Shown one piece after another: positions 53,152-62,710 of a stretch of 64,000 nt of DNA. Numbering within the stretch: the first letter of the stretch is position 1; every line of letters starts with the position of its first letter. This DNA comes from Leptospira ryugenii (lineage in GTDB: Bacteria; Spirochaetota; Leptospiria; Leptospirales; Leptospiraceae): contig NZ_BFBB01000007.1 of NCBI RefSeq assembly GCF_003114855.1, forward strand, positions 251,736-315,735, read 5' to 3'. The notes below the pieces were generated by a model, which worked only from the letters and a program-made list of their open reading frames with translations, searched no databases and was not told where the DNA came from. The position numbers and the translations under genes were made by a program.

Positions 53152-53544
53152 AAAATGTTCCCAATATTGAATCCATTGCTGGCCGACCAATGAATTGCTC
53201 TCTGCAAGGAATGGAGTTCCAATCAAAATAAAAGGGTGTCAAGGATTCTAAATACTATACCAGAAACCGCCATAGGCATACCTAACAAAATCCATTGATT
53301 GCCTTCATTCCAAAAAGTACTTCAGAGCTTCCTGGAAATCATATCGACAACGAAAAAATCTCCTCTTACTGGCATTTGTGTTTATCCAGAAAATCATCTG
53401 TATATAAAGCTTTCACTTAGATGATCGATAAAAATTTTAATTGAAAATAATAATCTCACTGGCTTTTTGAATCTGTAAACTGGTTACTTCCGAAAAGCCT
53501 TAGGGACCTACCCTTAAATACATTGAGCACGATGCTAATAAACC
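53152..53544 (+). other. Gene-free interval with a duplicated gene fragment
   Basis: The interval holds no convincing gene. At 53234-53260 it carries GGGTGTCAAGGATTCTAAAT followed by ACTATAC, which matches 53016-53042 of the preceding lipoprotein gene in 26 of 27 bases. The flanks do not match well, so this is either the remnant of a tandem duplicate or a short direct repeat. Confidence 0.6.
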
Positions 53545-55014
53545 ATGATAGCGAAACATACTACATCAGCTGCTATGATAAGTAAGAACCCTAAGCTTAC
53601 GCTTTTCTTAGCCTACTCACTTTCCATTGCACTTTCCTTTTTTGCACAAATAAAAAATGAAAATACATTTGTACAGGATGAACAGTACAAGTTTCTACAA
53701 ATCGAAGAATTCATAGATCAAAATTTTACGAGATTTGATCGACCTGTGGATACCGATCGATATCCGAACACGGATGAATATTCCCAATTCCACCCACCTT
53801 TTGAGTATAAAATTGGTGATAGAAAATTTTTTACATTCCCTTTGTACTTTTCAGCCTTAGTTGCAATACCCTATAAGTTCATGGGCTTTTGGGGCATTTT
53901 TATTATTCCTGTTGCATTCGGATTATTATCCTTACTTATTTTTTATGAACTTGTTCTATTGATCTCAAAAGATAAAAAGATTAGTTTCTTATCTAGTCTG
54001 TTTTACCTCTTTGGGTCTTCCTTGTTGATATATTCAACTTGGCTGTACGAGGCAACTCTTACAAATTTTTTGTTCTTCTTGTCGCTTTATCTATATTTTA
54101 AATATGATCATTGGCTCTCAATTTTCCTAAATGGATTTGCTATTGGAATGCTTGCTTTTATAAGATTAGAAGTAGTTCTTTTCTTAGCCATTGTGTTATT
54201 TTACTTTTTTATATTCACGAGAACAAAGGTAAAGATAACACTTACATTTCTGGTATTTGCAATTTTTCTGGCAATCCAATTGTATTTAAATTATGTAATG
54301 ACAGGTTTTGCCTTACCAATTCGTTTTTTCACAACAGTACTAAACCAATTTACAATATCTTTTAGATTGTTTCGAATTGTTGAATATTTCTTTATAAGCC
54401 AGTATTCCTTCTTATTTTATATTCCTGTTAGTTTTTTAACACTGAGCGTTTTATTCCAAAAAAAGTATTCGACTATTCAATATTTATTACTGGGTGTATT
54501 TTCGATTTGGATCATCTTTCCATTTTTTGGACCGAACCAGCAAGGCATGGACTTAAGTCCCAGATTTTTATTTCCTATTGTTCCAATCTTTGGATTCTTA
54601 ACAATTCAGATTGTGTATCAGAATTTTAGAAAAAAGAAAACTCTCTTAATCATTTTGTTTTTTTTGATTCCTGTATTTCGAATGCTGATCATGCTCTTTA
54701 TCTTAAGAGAAACGCAAAAAATTTATGATTACACCCATCATTTTTTCAAGCAAAATGTCAACAAACAAGTGCTCATATCATCTGAGCATGTGAATAATTT
54801 CATTTACAATTTAAAAAACATTCGTGTATATGACCCCAAAACGCAAGAGAATGCAGAGACTTTTATTACAATGCACAAAGGGAAAAATTTTTCTATCATT
54901 TGTTTAGAAGGCTCAGAGATCAACTGCCAACAATTATTGCAAAACATTGATCCCAAAGAAAGCTTTCGCCCGGTAGAAAAAGTTAAAAGTCTTTCTTTTT
55001 ATAACTCAAAATAG
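53545..55014 (+). CDS. Membrane glycosyltransferase-like protein (GT-C fold)
   Basis: A 489-residue protein with about eleven TM helices. The first extracytoplasmic loop carries FVQDEQYKFLQIEEFID, where an acidic Asp-Glu pair after TM1 is the usual catalytic site of GT-C enzymes of the ArnT/PMT kind. The C-terminal 100 residues are soluble. The likely donor is a polyprenyl-phosphate sugar. A second Met (53575) is an alternative start. The gene is more AT-rich than its neighbours, and a related-looking enzyme follows 300 bp later. Confidence 0.65.
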   Translation: MIAKHTTSAAMISKNPKLTLFLAYSLSIALSFFAQIKNENTFVQDEQYKFLQIEEFIDQNFTRFDRPVDTDRYPNTDEYSQFHPPFEYKIGDRKFFTFPLYFSALVAIPYKFMGFWGIFIIPVAFGLLSLLIFYELVLLISKDKKISFLSSLFYLFGSSLLIYSTWLYEATLTNFLFFLSLYLYFKYDHWLSIFLNGFAIGMLAFIRLEVVLFLAIVLFYFFIFTRTKVKITLTFLVFAIFLAIQLYLNYVMTGFALPIRFFTTVLNQFTISFRLFRIVEYFFISQYSFLFYIPVSFLTLSVLFQKKYSTIQYLLLGVFSIWIIFPFFGPNQQGMDLSPRFLFPIVPIFGFLTIQIVYQNFRKKKTLLIILFFLIPVFRMLIMLFILRETQKIYDYTHHFFKQNVNKQVLISSEHVNNFIYNLKNIRVYDPKTQENAETFITMHKGKNFSIICLEGSEINCQQLLQNIDPKESFRPVEKVKSLSFYNSK

Positions 55015-55327
55015 ATACTCTCCAATAAAGATCTCCCCGAAAACAAACAAAAGATACAGTTTACAAATCAGGAATTTCAGATAAAGGATCGTTAATTCCG
55101 AAGCGATGGGATTTAACTGATCAGAGAAATAATTTATTGATCATTTTTGTGAACACTGTTTACAAAAAATAAAGTAAACTCCGTTAACGGAAATAAAGAA
55201 AAATGGGATAGTATGCAATGAGGTTCATCCTCTCACTTTTTTGAAATACTTGACTATATCTAGTTTTAGTTCAGTTTTTGGCTGAAGAATGTTTTCAAAT
55301 CTAGGCTAACTAGAGGAATTGAGACTC
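55015..55327. other. AT-rich interval with palindromes
   Basis: No gene is seen. 55144-55168 is a 25-bp palindrome with one mismatch (TTTTTGTGAACAC then TGTTTACAAAAA), which could be a bidirectional hairpin terminator for the upstream gene or an operator. A perfect CCGTTAACGG lies shortly after it, near 55182-55191. AGAGGA (55312-55317) is the ribosome site of the next gene. Confidence 0.5.
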
Positions 55328-56788
55328 ATGGCATATACCGTAAAATCATTCATTCACTCGAAAGCATTTTTATTGATTTTTCTATTCAGCACCAGCATTC
55401 CACTCGTGGGCTTCGCTATCCTCTACTCTCAGGGTTTTACTTGGCCCGATGAAATTTTCCAATCGATCGAATACGCTCATTATTTGGTAACAGGTAGAGG
55501 ATTTGTAGCTTGGGAATTTGAGGAACAGGCTAGATCGACGCTTTATCCTCAATTACTTTCTGTTTGGTTGAGAATTGTTTATCAATTCACCCTTGACCCA
55601 AAGATACTCTTTTACTCTACCAGAATCCTTCTATCTTTATTTTTCATATATAGCATGATCTCAGTATCATTTTACTACTTTGCCGAAAGTAACAAACTTT
55701 CTACACAAGATCTTATTACACGGTATCTTTTATTTCTTTTTATTTATGTGTTATTTCCATTGCACTATTATTTTGGATTTAGAACTCTATCAGAGAGCCT
55801 CTCCACTTCCTTAGCACTGACTTCTATTTTCATTCTGCAATTAAAAATTGAAAGAAAAAATTTCAACCTATTCCCGGAAGCATTTATATTAGGATTATGC
55901 TATGGCATACGATTCCAAATGCTATTGTTTATCTCAATCTATGCTATCTGTGTATTTATTTTACTATCTAAAGATGGAGGTAAACAGGCCATTCTACAAA
56001 TGTTACTTGGTTTACTTCTTGGATTTTGGGTCTATTTGCTCTCAGATCTGATTTCTTATGGCATGCCCTTTATCTCTTCTATCAATTATTACAAAGCCAA
56101 TATGATAGACAATATAGGAACAAATTGGGGGAGTAGTCCATTTTCCTTTTACTTTTTGCAATACTCCAAGTATTTGAGTTTTCTATTGGTGTTTTTGTTT
56201 CCTGGTTTGGTTGCAAAGTGGAAGTCTCAGTATCCTATCATTATAGGGACGATCTTTTTTGTTGTACTTCACTCAATCATTGAGCACAAAGAATTGCGAT
56301 TCATATATTTCACATTTCCTGTACTTCTTTATTATATTATTGAAGGTATTTTTGTTTTTTATATTTTTTTAAAAAAATATAAAAATATTTTTGCATTGAG
56401 TTTTGTCTGCTTACTGACAATCACAAGCTTATCAGTCAACTACAACAATGTTACAAAAAAAATCCCTTGGAACTTTTTAAATGAAATATTACAACTTTTT
56501 CTAAATGCAGAAGAGAATGGATTGAGTGGAAGCTCTCTCGTGACAATTAACGAGAACTATGCTTGTGGTGCTGGGTATGTTTATTTAGGTAGAAAGTATA
56601 CTGATCAATTGTATTTTTTTAAAATGAGCAAGTATTCATTTGATTTTCAGAAACGCTTGATTGAAAAGAAAAAAATCAAAAATGTTTTGATTTGGAATAC
56701 CGAAAGTGAGTATTATTGCAAAAATTTTAAATTTTGTGAGACCATATGGAGTATAGGAAATGTCTCTTGGAAAAAAAGAAGCCTCTAA
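55328..56788 (+). CDS. Membrane mannosyltransferase-like protein (GT22-type GT-C)
   Basis: ATG at 55328 has AGAGGA ten bases upstream. The 486-residue protein has about ten TM helices. The first loop has WPDEIFQSIEYAHYLVTG and a following GFVAWEFEEQARS, which closely follow the HPDE-x-FQ ... G-x-x-TWEW pattern of GT22 (ALG9/ALG12/PIG-B-like) enzymes; the His is Trp-Pro here. These use polyprenyl-phosphate-mannose in the periplasm or lumen. With the preceding GT-C gene it probably glycosylates envelope lipids or proteins. Confidence 0.72.
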   Translation: MAYTVKSFIHSKAFLLIFLFSTSIPLVGFAILYSQGFTWPDEIFQSIEYAHYLVTGRGFVAWEFEEQARSTLYPQLLSVWLRIVYQFTLDPKILFYSTRILLSLFFIYSMISVSFYYFAESNKLSTQDLITRYLLFLFIYVLFPLHYYFGFRTLSESLSTSLALTSIFILQLKIERKNFNLFPEAFILGLCYGIRFQMLLFISIYAICVFILLSKDGGKQAILQMLLGLLLGFWVYLLSDLISYGMPFISSINYYKANMIDNIGTNWGSSPFSFYFLQYSKYLSFLLVFLFPGLVAKWKSQYPIIIGTIFFVVLHSIIEHKELRFIYFTFPVLLYYIIEGIFVFYIFLKKYKNIFALSFVCLLTITSLSVNYNNVTKKIPWNFLNEILQLFLNAEENGLSGSSLVTINENYACGAGYVYLGRKYTDQLYFFKMSKYSFDFQKRLIEKKKIKNVLIWNTESEYYCKNFKFCETIWSIGNVSWKKRSL

Positions 56789-56845
56789 TTTGTCGAAAGT
56801 AGCATAATCCTAAATATCTTTGCGTAGAATCGTAATGATTAGCAA

Positions 56846-58633
56846 TTAGTGAGAGTTTAGGTTCCATTTTTGGAGCCTTCTGTACAAAGTGTTACGACCG
56901 ATACCCAATTTTTCTGCGGCTCGAGTCACATTTCCTTCCGTATCTTCCAAAGTTCTCAGAGTTAACTCCCTTTCCAAAGATTCAAAATCCTTGGGTAGAG
57001 GCAGAGAAACATTGATTTCCTTTCCTTTTGGACCATCACTTACGGTATCTGGTCCCTCTTGAAATTCTTCTAAGTGAAGCGAGTCTGGGAGGATTTCTCC
57101 TCCTTGAGAGAAGAAAGCGGCTTGCAACATTGTATTTTGCAACTCACGGATGTTACCTGGCCATGTATGCGCAAGGATTCTTTTCTGAGCATCCAAAGAA
57201 ATAGTTAAATCGCCGAATCCTCCTTGTTTAAGAATATCTTTGGCAAGCCCAATCAAATCGGATCTCTCCCTAAGCGGAATCAACCTCACAACGATTCCTT
57301 TCAAGCGAAAGTATAGATCTTGGCGAAACCTTCCTTCCTGTACTTCTTTCCACAAATCTCTATGTGTAGCTGCGACGATGCGCGTGTTTGCAGGTAAGGT
57401 CTCTTTGCTTCCCAAAGGCAAAACTCTCTTTTCTTGAATGACCCGTAACAAGGCAGCCTGGGCCCGCAAAGGCATATCGCCAATCTCATCCAGAAATAAG
57501 GTTCCTTGGTGTGCCTGCGAAAACTTGCCAGGACTTCCTTCTTTATTTGCCCCAGTAAACGAACCTTTTGCATAGCCAAACAATTCACTTTCGATGAGTG
57601 ACTCAGGAATCGCGCTACAGTTAATGGCGATAAACTTATGCTCCGCACGTTGAGAAGAACGATGGATACTTTGCGCAACTAGTTCCTTCCCAGTTCCACT
57701 TTCACCTAATAATAAGACTGGCATGTCAGTTGAGGCTGCTTTTTGTGCAAGCTGTATCACTTCCGTAACTTTGGGGCAGTTGGAATACAAATCTTGGAAA
57801 GAAAATTTTAAATCTTGAGAGATTTGTTTGGCATTGGGAAGATCTGATAAAGAAACCCACGTTCTACGTTCACTGCGGAAAATGGTTTTATGCTCCAAAT
57901 TACTTGGGGTGAAAGAATTCCATTGTTTGCCAACAGAAAGATCTCCGCAAATCAGCTTTGCTTGTGAATTAAGAAAGATAATCTCACCGTCTCGGTTCAA
58001 TGATACCAAACCCTTTTGTGATTGTGAACTAACTGCACGTATCTCTTCAATGATACCTGCTTGTTGTTTTTGGCTCTCTTGCCAAAGCAAACGATTTTCA
58101 ATCGACTCGGCTGCCAATATTGCTAAAGCCAATGCTTGCTGAGTTTCTCGTTTGGCGGGAGCGGAAATATCCACCACACCTATAAACTCTCCTGAAGGAG
58201 AAAAAATAGGACATGCAGAACAAGTAAGAAACCCATGCAGTTGGAGATAATGCTCATCCCCATGAATACGAACTGGTTTTGCTAGTGCGAGAGCGGTTCC
58301 AATCGCATTCGTTCCACGTTTGTCCTCTCTCCAATTGGCTCCTGGTTGTAAACAGACACGATCGGTCTTTTTCATGAAATCAAGACTACCTGTCGTGTAG
58401 AGAATTGTGCCTTCTTTGTCAGCAAGAATGGCTATGGTTCCAGATGCATGTAGTGGAGATAAAATCTTTTCTAAGATAGGTCGAGCTGTATGGTAGAGTT
58501 CGTAGTTCTCATCTAATGTGTGTTTGAGTTCATAGGATAAAAGTTTCTCGCGAAACAAGGGAGTTTCTGGTGTTAGGCCAAATGATTTTGATCTTTGGTG
58601 GGCTTCTTGTACAACCAGTGAATTCACGACCAT
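56846..58633 (-). CDS. AcoR-like sigma-54-dependent activator
   Basis: A 595-residue enhancer-binding protein: N-terminal GAF-type sensor (about 60-210; NWREDKRGTNAIGTALALAK, LHGFLTCSACPIFSPSGEF), a PAS-like stretch (about 215-270), AAA+ domain (about 295-520) with GESGTGKELVAQ and the sigma-54 loop as GSFTGA, and a Fis-type HTH (NVTRAAEKLGIGRNTLYRRL). AcoR-type proteins activate acetoin, glycerol or alcohol catabolism genes. The loop has Ser in place of Ala of GAFTGA, a tolerated variant. Divergent from an aldehyde dehydrogenase with a sigma-54 promoter, its obvious target. Confidence 0.92.
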   Translation of the reverse strand: MVVNSLVVQEAHQRSKSFGLTPETPLFREKLLSYELKHTLDENYELYHTARPILEKILSPLHASGTIAILADKEGTILYTTGSLDFMKKTDRVCLQPGANWREDKRGTNAIGTALALAKPVRIHGDEHYLQLHGFLTCSACPIFSPSGEFIGVVDISAPAKRETQQALALAILAAESIENRLLWQESQKQQAGIIEEIRAVSSQSQKGLVSLNRDGEIIFLNSQAKLICGDLSVGKQWNSFTPSNLEHKTIFRSERRTWVSLSDLPNAKQISQDLKFSFQDLYSNCPKVTEVIQLAQKAASTDMPVLLLGESGTGKELVAQSIHRSSQRAEHKFIAINCSAIPESLIESELFGYAKGSFTGANKEGSPGKFSQAHQGTLFLDEIGDMPLRAQAALLRVIQEKRVLPLGSKETLPANTRIVAATHRDLWKEVQEGRFRQDLYFRLKGIVVRLIPLRERSDLIGLAKDILKQGGFGDLTISLDAQKRILAHTWPGNIRELQNTMLQAAFFSQGGEILPDSLHLEEFQEGPDTVSDGPKGKEINVSLPLPKDFESLERELTLRTLEDTEGNVTRAAEKLGIGRNTLYRRLQKWNLNSH

Positions 58634-58692
58634 TCATCTTGCCAGAAAATACAAAGCAATCCACAACTTTTTTCCAAATCGGAACATTCCAT

Positions 58693-58709
58693 TGTTCCAT
58701 TTTGGAACA
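58693..58709. promoter_or_regulatory. Upstream activator site for the AcoR-like protein
   Basis: TGTTCCA-TTT-TGGAACA is a perfect palindrome. A further GGAACA half-site lies at 58681-58686, pairing with TGTTCC at 58693-58698. The palindrome centre is about 80 bp upstream of the -24 element, a usual enhancer distance for a sigma-54 activator. Confidence 0.7.
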
Positions 58710-58744
58710 TTGTCTCAGTAGTTTTATTCTGATTCTAAAATAAA

Positions 58745-58760
58745 TGGCAAAAAAACAGCA
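58745..58760 (+). promoter_or_regulatory. Second, weaker sigma-54 promoter candidate
   Basis: TGGCAAAAAAACAGCA has the invariant GG and GC with the required 10-bp spacing, but the -12 region is CAGC rather than TTGC. It lies 35 bp upstream of the better match at 58780 and may be chance. Confidence 0.35.
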
Positions 58761-58779
58761 TGTATACCTTATTTTGCCT

Positions 58780-58795
58780 TGGTACACTTTTTGCT
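58780..58795 (+). promoter_or_regulatory. Sigma-54 (-24/-12) promoter of the aldehyde dehydrogenase gene
   Basis: TGGTACACTTTTTGCT matches the consensus TGGYAC-N5-TTGCW, with GG at 58781-58782 and GC at 58793-58794, 10 bases between. The predicted transcription start is near 58806, about 20 bases before the ATG at 58827, leaving room for AGGAGA at 58815-58820. Confidence 0.88.
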
Positions 58796-58826
58796 TTTAA
58801 GTTCTCGAATCAAAAGGAGAACCAAA

Positions 58827-60359
58827 ATGACTGGAGTCAAAATATACGCAGCACCTAACACAGAAAAGAGCAAAGTCCAATTCAAAACACGCTATGAAAA
58901 TTTCATAGGTGGCCAATGGGTAGCGCCTGTACGCGGACAGTACTTTGCTAATGTAAGTCCTGTGACTGGGAAAACATTCACACATGTTGCAAGATCAAGT
59001 GCCGAAGATATCGAATTGGCTTTGAATGCAGCTCATAGAGCGAAATCAACATGGGGAAAAACATCTGCTGCTGAAAGAGCTAAACTCTTAAACCAAATAG
59101 CAGATGTTATGGAAGCAAATTTAGAAACTTTGGCCTTAGTGGAAACTTGGGACAATGGAAAACCGATCCGTGAAACTTTGGCTGCAGATATTCCACTGGC
59201 AATCGACCACTTTCGTTACTTTGCCGGATGTATCAGATCCCAAGAAGGTAGTATAGCAGAAATTGACCACCAAACGATGGCATACCATTTTCATGAACCT
59301 CTTGGAGTGGTTGGGCAAATCATTCCTTGGAACTTCCCGATACTGATGGCGGCTTGGAAACTCGCTCCTGCCATTGCGGCGGGAAACTGTGTTGTGATCA
59401 AACCCGCAGAGCAAACTCCTACCAGTATCCTTTATTGGATGGAACTGATTGCCGGGATACTCCCCGAGGGAGTCATCAATGTGGTAAATGGATTTGGTTT
59501 GGAAGCGGGAAAGCCATTAGCGCAAAGCAAACGAATAGCAAAGATCGCCTTTACAGGAGAAACTTCGACTGGGCGATTGATTATGCAATATGCTTCCGAG
59601 AATTTGATTCCTGTCACTTTGGAGTTAGGTGGTAAATCACCGAACATTTTCTTTGAAGATATCTTTAACCATGGTGAAGAATATTTAGACAAATGTTTGG
59701 AAGGATTTGCAATGTTTGCACTCAACCAGGGTGAAGTTTGCACATGCCCTTCACGTGCACTGATCCAAGAATCAATTTATGATCGATTTATGGAACTAGC
59801 TGTGAAAAGAGTTCAGAACATTAAACAAGGAAGTCCTTTGGAACTCAGTACAATGATTGGAGCTCAATGTTCGACAGAACAAGTGGAAAAGATCATGTTC
59901 TACATTGAGATCGGTAAAAGTGAGGGGGCTAAACTACTAACAGGTGGTAAGAAAGCTCATTTACCAGAAGATCTTAGAGACGGTTATTACATTGAGCCAA
60001 CTGTTTTTTCGGGTAACAATGATATGAGAATTTTCCAAGAGGAAATTTTTGGGCCTGTTGTGTCTGTGACTACTTTTAAAGACGAAGAAGAGGCTCTTGC
60101 GATCGCCAACGATAGCAAATACGGACTAGGAGCGGGTCTTTGGACTATGGATATGAACCGTTCTTATCGTATGGGCCGGGCCATCGAGGCAGGTCGTGTG
60201 TGGACAAATTGTTACCATGCCTATCCAGCACATGCCGCATTCGGAGGCTACAAACAATCCGGTATCGGTAGAGAAACACATAAAATGATGCTCGACCATT
60301 ACCAACAAACAAAGAATATGCTAGTTAGCTACTCTCCAAATGCACTAGGGTTTTTCTGA
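58827..60359 (+). CDS. NAD-dependent aldehyde dehydrogenase (ExaC/AldB-like)
   Basis: ATG at 58827 with AGGAGA seven bases upstream; an in-frame extension to 58779 would read through the promoter. The 510-residue enzyme has a cofactor segment [20 protein letters not shown], general-base Glu in [14 protein letters not shown], catalytic Cys in [14 protein letters not shown] and the family C-terminus [12 protein letters not shown]. It oxidises acetaldehyde or related aldehydes to acids. Control by an AcoR-like sigma-54 activator fits growth on alcohols or acetoin. No alcohol dehydrogenase is adjacent. Confidence 0.94.
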   Translation: MTGVKIYAAPNTEKSKVQFKTRYENFIGGQWVAPVRGQYFANVSPVTGKTFTHVARSSAEDIELALNAAHRAKSTWGKTSAAERAKLLNQIADVMEANLETLALVETWDNGKPIRETLAADIPLAIDHFRYFAGCIRSQEGSIAEIDHQTMAYHFHEPLGVVGQIIPWNFPILMAAWKLAPAIAAGNCVVIKPAEQTPTSILYWMELIAGILPEGVINVVNGFGLEAGKPLAQSKRIAKIAFTGETSTGRLIMQYASENLIPVTLELGGKSPNIFFEDIFNHGEEYLDKCLEGFAMFALNQGEVCTCPSRALIQESIYDRFMELAVKRVQNIKQGSPLELSTMIGAQCSTEQVEKIMFYIEIGKSEGAKLLTGGKKAHLPEDLRDGYYIEPTVFSGNNDMRIFQEEIFGPVVSVTTFKDEEEALAIANDSKYGLGAGLWTMDMNRSYRMGRAIEAGRVWTNCYHAYPAHAAFGGYKQSGIGRETHKMMLDHYQQTKNMLVSYSPNALGFF

Positions 60360-60366
60360 GTTTACG

Positions 60367-60402
60367 AAACTCCTTCTTTGCTACTTCGCAGAGAAGGAGT
60401 TT
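60367..60402 (+). terminator. Rho-independent terminator of the aldehyde dehydrogenase gene
   Basis: AAACTCCTTCT (60367-60377) pairs with AGAAGGAGTTT (60392-60402), an 11-bp stem with a 14-base loop followed by T-rich sequence, starting 7 bases after the stop. Confidence 0.88.
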
Positions 60403-60596
60403 TTGTTTGTACCCAAATCAATTCAATCGATCCCTGCCAAACTTGTTTTGCCATTTAGATTACAATTCTTTAGATACTTAAGAAGGAATCGAGAGCTTTT
60501 TTATCGCAAATTTTCCCAAGTCTAGATTTCAAAAGAGTTTATGAAATCTGCTAAAGTGTAATTGATGTAAGGGTGCAATAACCTGGTGAGCTGGTG

Positions 60597-60731
60597 ATGA
60601 GTTGCCAGAGTTGGGATTTAAAAAATAGTTTAAAAAATCCTTCTCCTAAACCATTTTATAGACGCATTTCTCCGTTTTTATGGTTTACTATGGAAAACGG
60701 CAAAGGAAAGAGAAAACGAAACCATGAGTAG
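60597..60731 (+). pseudogene. Remnant of a lipoprotein gene start
   Basis: GATGAGTTGCCAGAGTTGG (60596-60614) repeats GATGAGTTGCCGGAGTTGG (60766-60784), the lipobox region of the next gene, with one mismatch. In this copy it begins a 44-codon frame (MSCQSWDLKNS...) with no signal peptide before it. It looks like a broken duplicate of the same gene start. The rest of 60403-60723 shows no gene. Confidence 0.5.
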
Positions 60732-61467
60732 AATTGTTAAGTTGTTGTTTATATTTCTCTTTGCGCTGATGAGTTGCCGGAGTTGGTCTCCTTATTACAT
60801 GGTAAGGGTCAATTACCACTACTTTGGATTAGGTGATAGATTCTATGATATGGCAAGGGACGCTGATGATGAATTAAGAAATAAATTGATTGCTAATCCT
60901 GACTTTCCTTTCGAATCCGCAACTTATGACCAAATTATAGATACATTTGGTCATACCTATAGTTCTAAATATACATTACGGATTCCAAAAGTTATCCGTT
61001 ACAAAGGTGATAAATTTTACGTAGACCAATGGATTTATTACTTTTCTGTAGCTCCTGATCTTACGATAAAAAAGGTCGCGAATGCAAGAGATAGATCTCT
61101 CCTTGCTTTAGCTTTTTATTTGTACCAAGGGAAGGTTGTAAAGGTATTCCTGATAGACGAGACAAGACGAGAGGTAACGCCTAGAAATTCTATTTTTGAC
61201 CATACTCTTTTCCATGGGCATTTCCACAGATTCCCAGAAAATCTAACTAAAGAAGAAAAGAGAACAAATTCATGTCTTGAATATTTCTATCACGTATTCT
61301 CTTTATGTACAACACGAGGTTCGGATAAAGTAGCGGGTTATGAAGTTGGCTGTGATTTTGATTATGATCCTGAGTATTGGAAGGATCCCATCTACCAACC
61401 TATCTGGAACCCAAAAATAATGGGCACCTTAGAGCAGTTAGGTATAAAAGAGGATCATTATCCTTAG
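60724..61467 (+). CDS. Putative lipoprotein of unknown function
   Basis: A 247-residue protein with signal VKLLFIFLFALMSC and predicted lipidation at Cys19. The mature sequence is rich in Tyr, Phe and Asp (VDQWIYYFSVAP, CDFDYDPEYWKDPIYQPIW) and has a few cysteines. No known family. AGAGAAAACG lies just before the ATG. It opens the accessory block of small exported proteins that runs to the end of the window. Confidence 0.7.
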   Translation: MSRIVKLLFIFLFALMSCRSWSPYYMVRVNYHYFGLGDRFYDMARDADDELRNKLIANPDFPFESATYDQIIDTFGHTYSSKYTLRIPKVIRYKGDKFYVDQWIYYFSVAPDLTIKKVANARDRSLLALAFYLYQGKVVKVFLIDETRREVTPRNSIFDHTLFHGHFHRFPENLTKEEKRTNSCLEYFYHVFSLCTTRGSDKVAGYEVGCDFDYDPEYWKDPIYQPIWNPKIMGTLEQLGIKEDHYP

Positions 61468-61560
61468 GAAGGGATAGTCCTAGGACAAGACATAGCTAGA
61501 AAAACATAGGAAGATAAGAAAGAGATGGCCAACCTTGCAGTCCTTTAGTTTAACATTGAA

Positions 61561-62274
61561 ATGACAGTGAAGAAAATGATGACCTATTTAACTCTAATCG
61601 CTTTATTCATTCCTGTAAGTGTAAAAACATACCAGTACTATATCATTCAGGAGGCAAACAAAAGATATTTTATTGAAAAAAGCAAGGCATACAACCGGAA
61701 AATAGAGTATGACTTTAGTAAGCTAGAGATTCCTGAATTTGAACAGTTGAAAGAATTATATGTAAATGGGGTTAAATGTGAAGAAATCGACAAAGGGTAC
61801 AATGCAATTAGCGTAAGGCGAAAATTTCAATGTTCAGATGATCACAGTGATGTAAGGATTTTTGTCTATGAAGATCAAAGTAATTTATGCGAAGATTTTT
61901 ATTCAAGTAATGATGAATCCTGTTATATTAAGGCAAATAAATCATTGAATACCTCTTTGGATGATTTATCTATAAGCGATTCACTACCTGAAACAATCAA
62001 TAAAATTAATTTAATGAAAACGGATATTATTGGAAGATTTGATTACTTAATACTTACACACAGTACTGTAGGAAAAAATTTTTTGATCGCTTGCTTTTAC
62101 CAACCACAGAATGAAATATATGGAGACTTTCCGAAAGATTGTCAGATTTATTTTAATAAAAGGTATCAATTGCGGATAATACCAGCGGATAAACGGATTT
62201 TTTCATTTAAAGAAAAACAAAAGTTCATCAATCTTTATGAAGTGATTCGTGATTTGAAGATCGATTATGAGTAG
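61561..62274 (+). CDS. Hypothetical exported or membrane-anchored protein
   Basis: A 237-residue protein with an N-terminal hydrophobic segment (YLTLIALFIPVSVKTY) that may be a signal or anchor. The rest is Lys/Asp/Tyr-rich with five or so cysteines (VKCEEIDKGY, QCSDD and others). No family recognised. AT-rich codon use like its neighbours. Its size and setting resemble immunity-type proteins next to polymorphic toxin genes, but nothing in the sequence proves this. Confidence 0.6.
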   Translation: MTVKKMMTYLTLIALFIPVSVKTYQYYIIQEANKRYFIEKSKAYNRKIEYDFSKLEIPEFEQLKELYVNGVKCEEIDKGYNAISVRRKFQCSDDHSDVRIFVYEDQSNLCEDFYSSNDESCYIKANKSLNTSLDDLSISDSLPETINKINLMKTDIIGRFDYLILTHSTVGKNFLIACFYQPQNEIYGDFPKDCQIYFNKRYQLRIIPADKRIFSFKEKQKFINLYEVIRDLKIDYE

Positions 62275-62424
62275 GAGTGAATGTCCCGCACCAGCGATAG
62301 CAGCGGAAATCCCTCCCATCAAATAGCCGATTGGTGGTGGGAGGATTGTAGCGTATAGCGCGGTCGAGCTGCGGAATGATTTGTTGACAACCAAATACAT
62401 GCGAGGTGCCGAGACTCTTCCTGA

Positions 62425-62691
62425 CTTACGATTATTGGCCTAGGTGGAGATACAACGAATGTAAGCGTATCCTTTTCTGAAGAAGGCAATACAACAGTAC
62501 ATGCATAGATAGATATGCAGAGAAATGGAAATGATAGGAAACGAACTGAGCAGGGGACACAACTTACTTTTTTATCGACAATAAACCAATCAACAAATGT
62601 TGGCCTTGCCTATAACCCAGACAATCAAGGACCAAGGCGTGGTTACAATTTTTCCGTAGACTACGATACGACATGCGGCGTACACGATTAA
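62425..62691 (+). pseudogene. Fragment of a large secreted or Rhs-like protein with an internal stop
   Basis: One frame reads LTIIGLGGDTTNVSVSFSEE, then a TAG at 62506-62508, then continues in the same frame as IDMQRNGNDRKRTEQGTQL... and VGLAYNPDNQGPRRGYNFSV to a TAA at 62689-62691. The Gly/Asn/Thr-rich strand repeats are typical of the C-terminal part of very large Leptospira exported proteins, possibly of the TIGR04388 or Rhs/Tc-toxin kind. The upstream part is missing; 62275-62424 holds only short scraps in mixed frames. Confidence 0.55.
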
Positions 62692-62710
62692 AGAGTCCAA
62701 TTTCGGAAAG

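Noticed and set aside
62203..62400. Minus-strand frame of 65 codons with a hydrophobic segment (GGISAAIAGAGHS)
   Set aside because: It overlaps the end of the 61561 gene, has no ribosome site, and its interesting part is in a stretch of apparent remnants; coding potential is unsupported.
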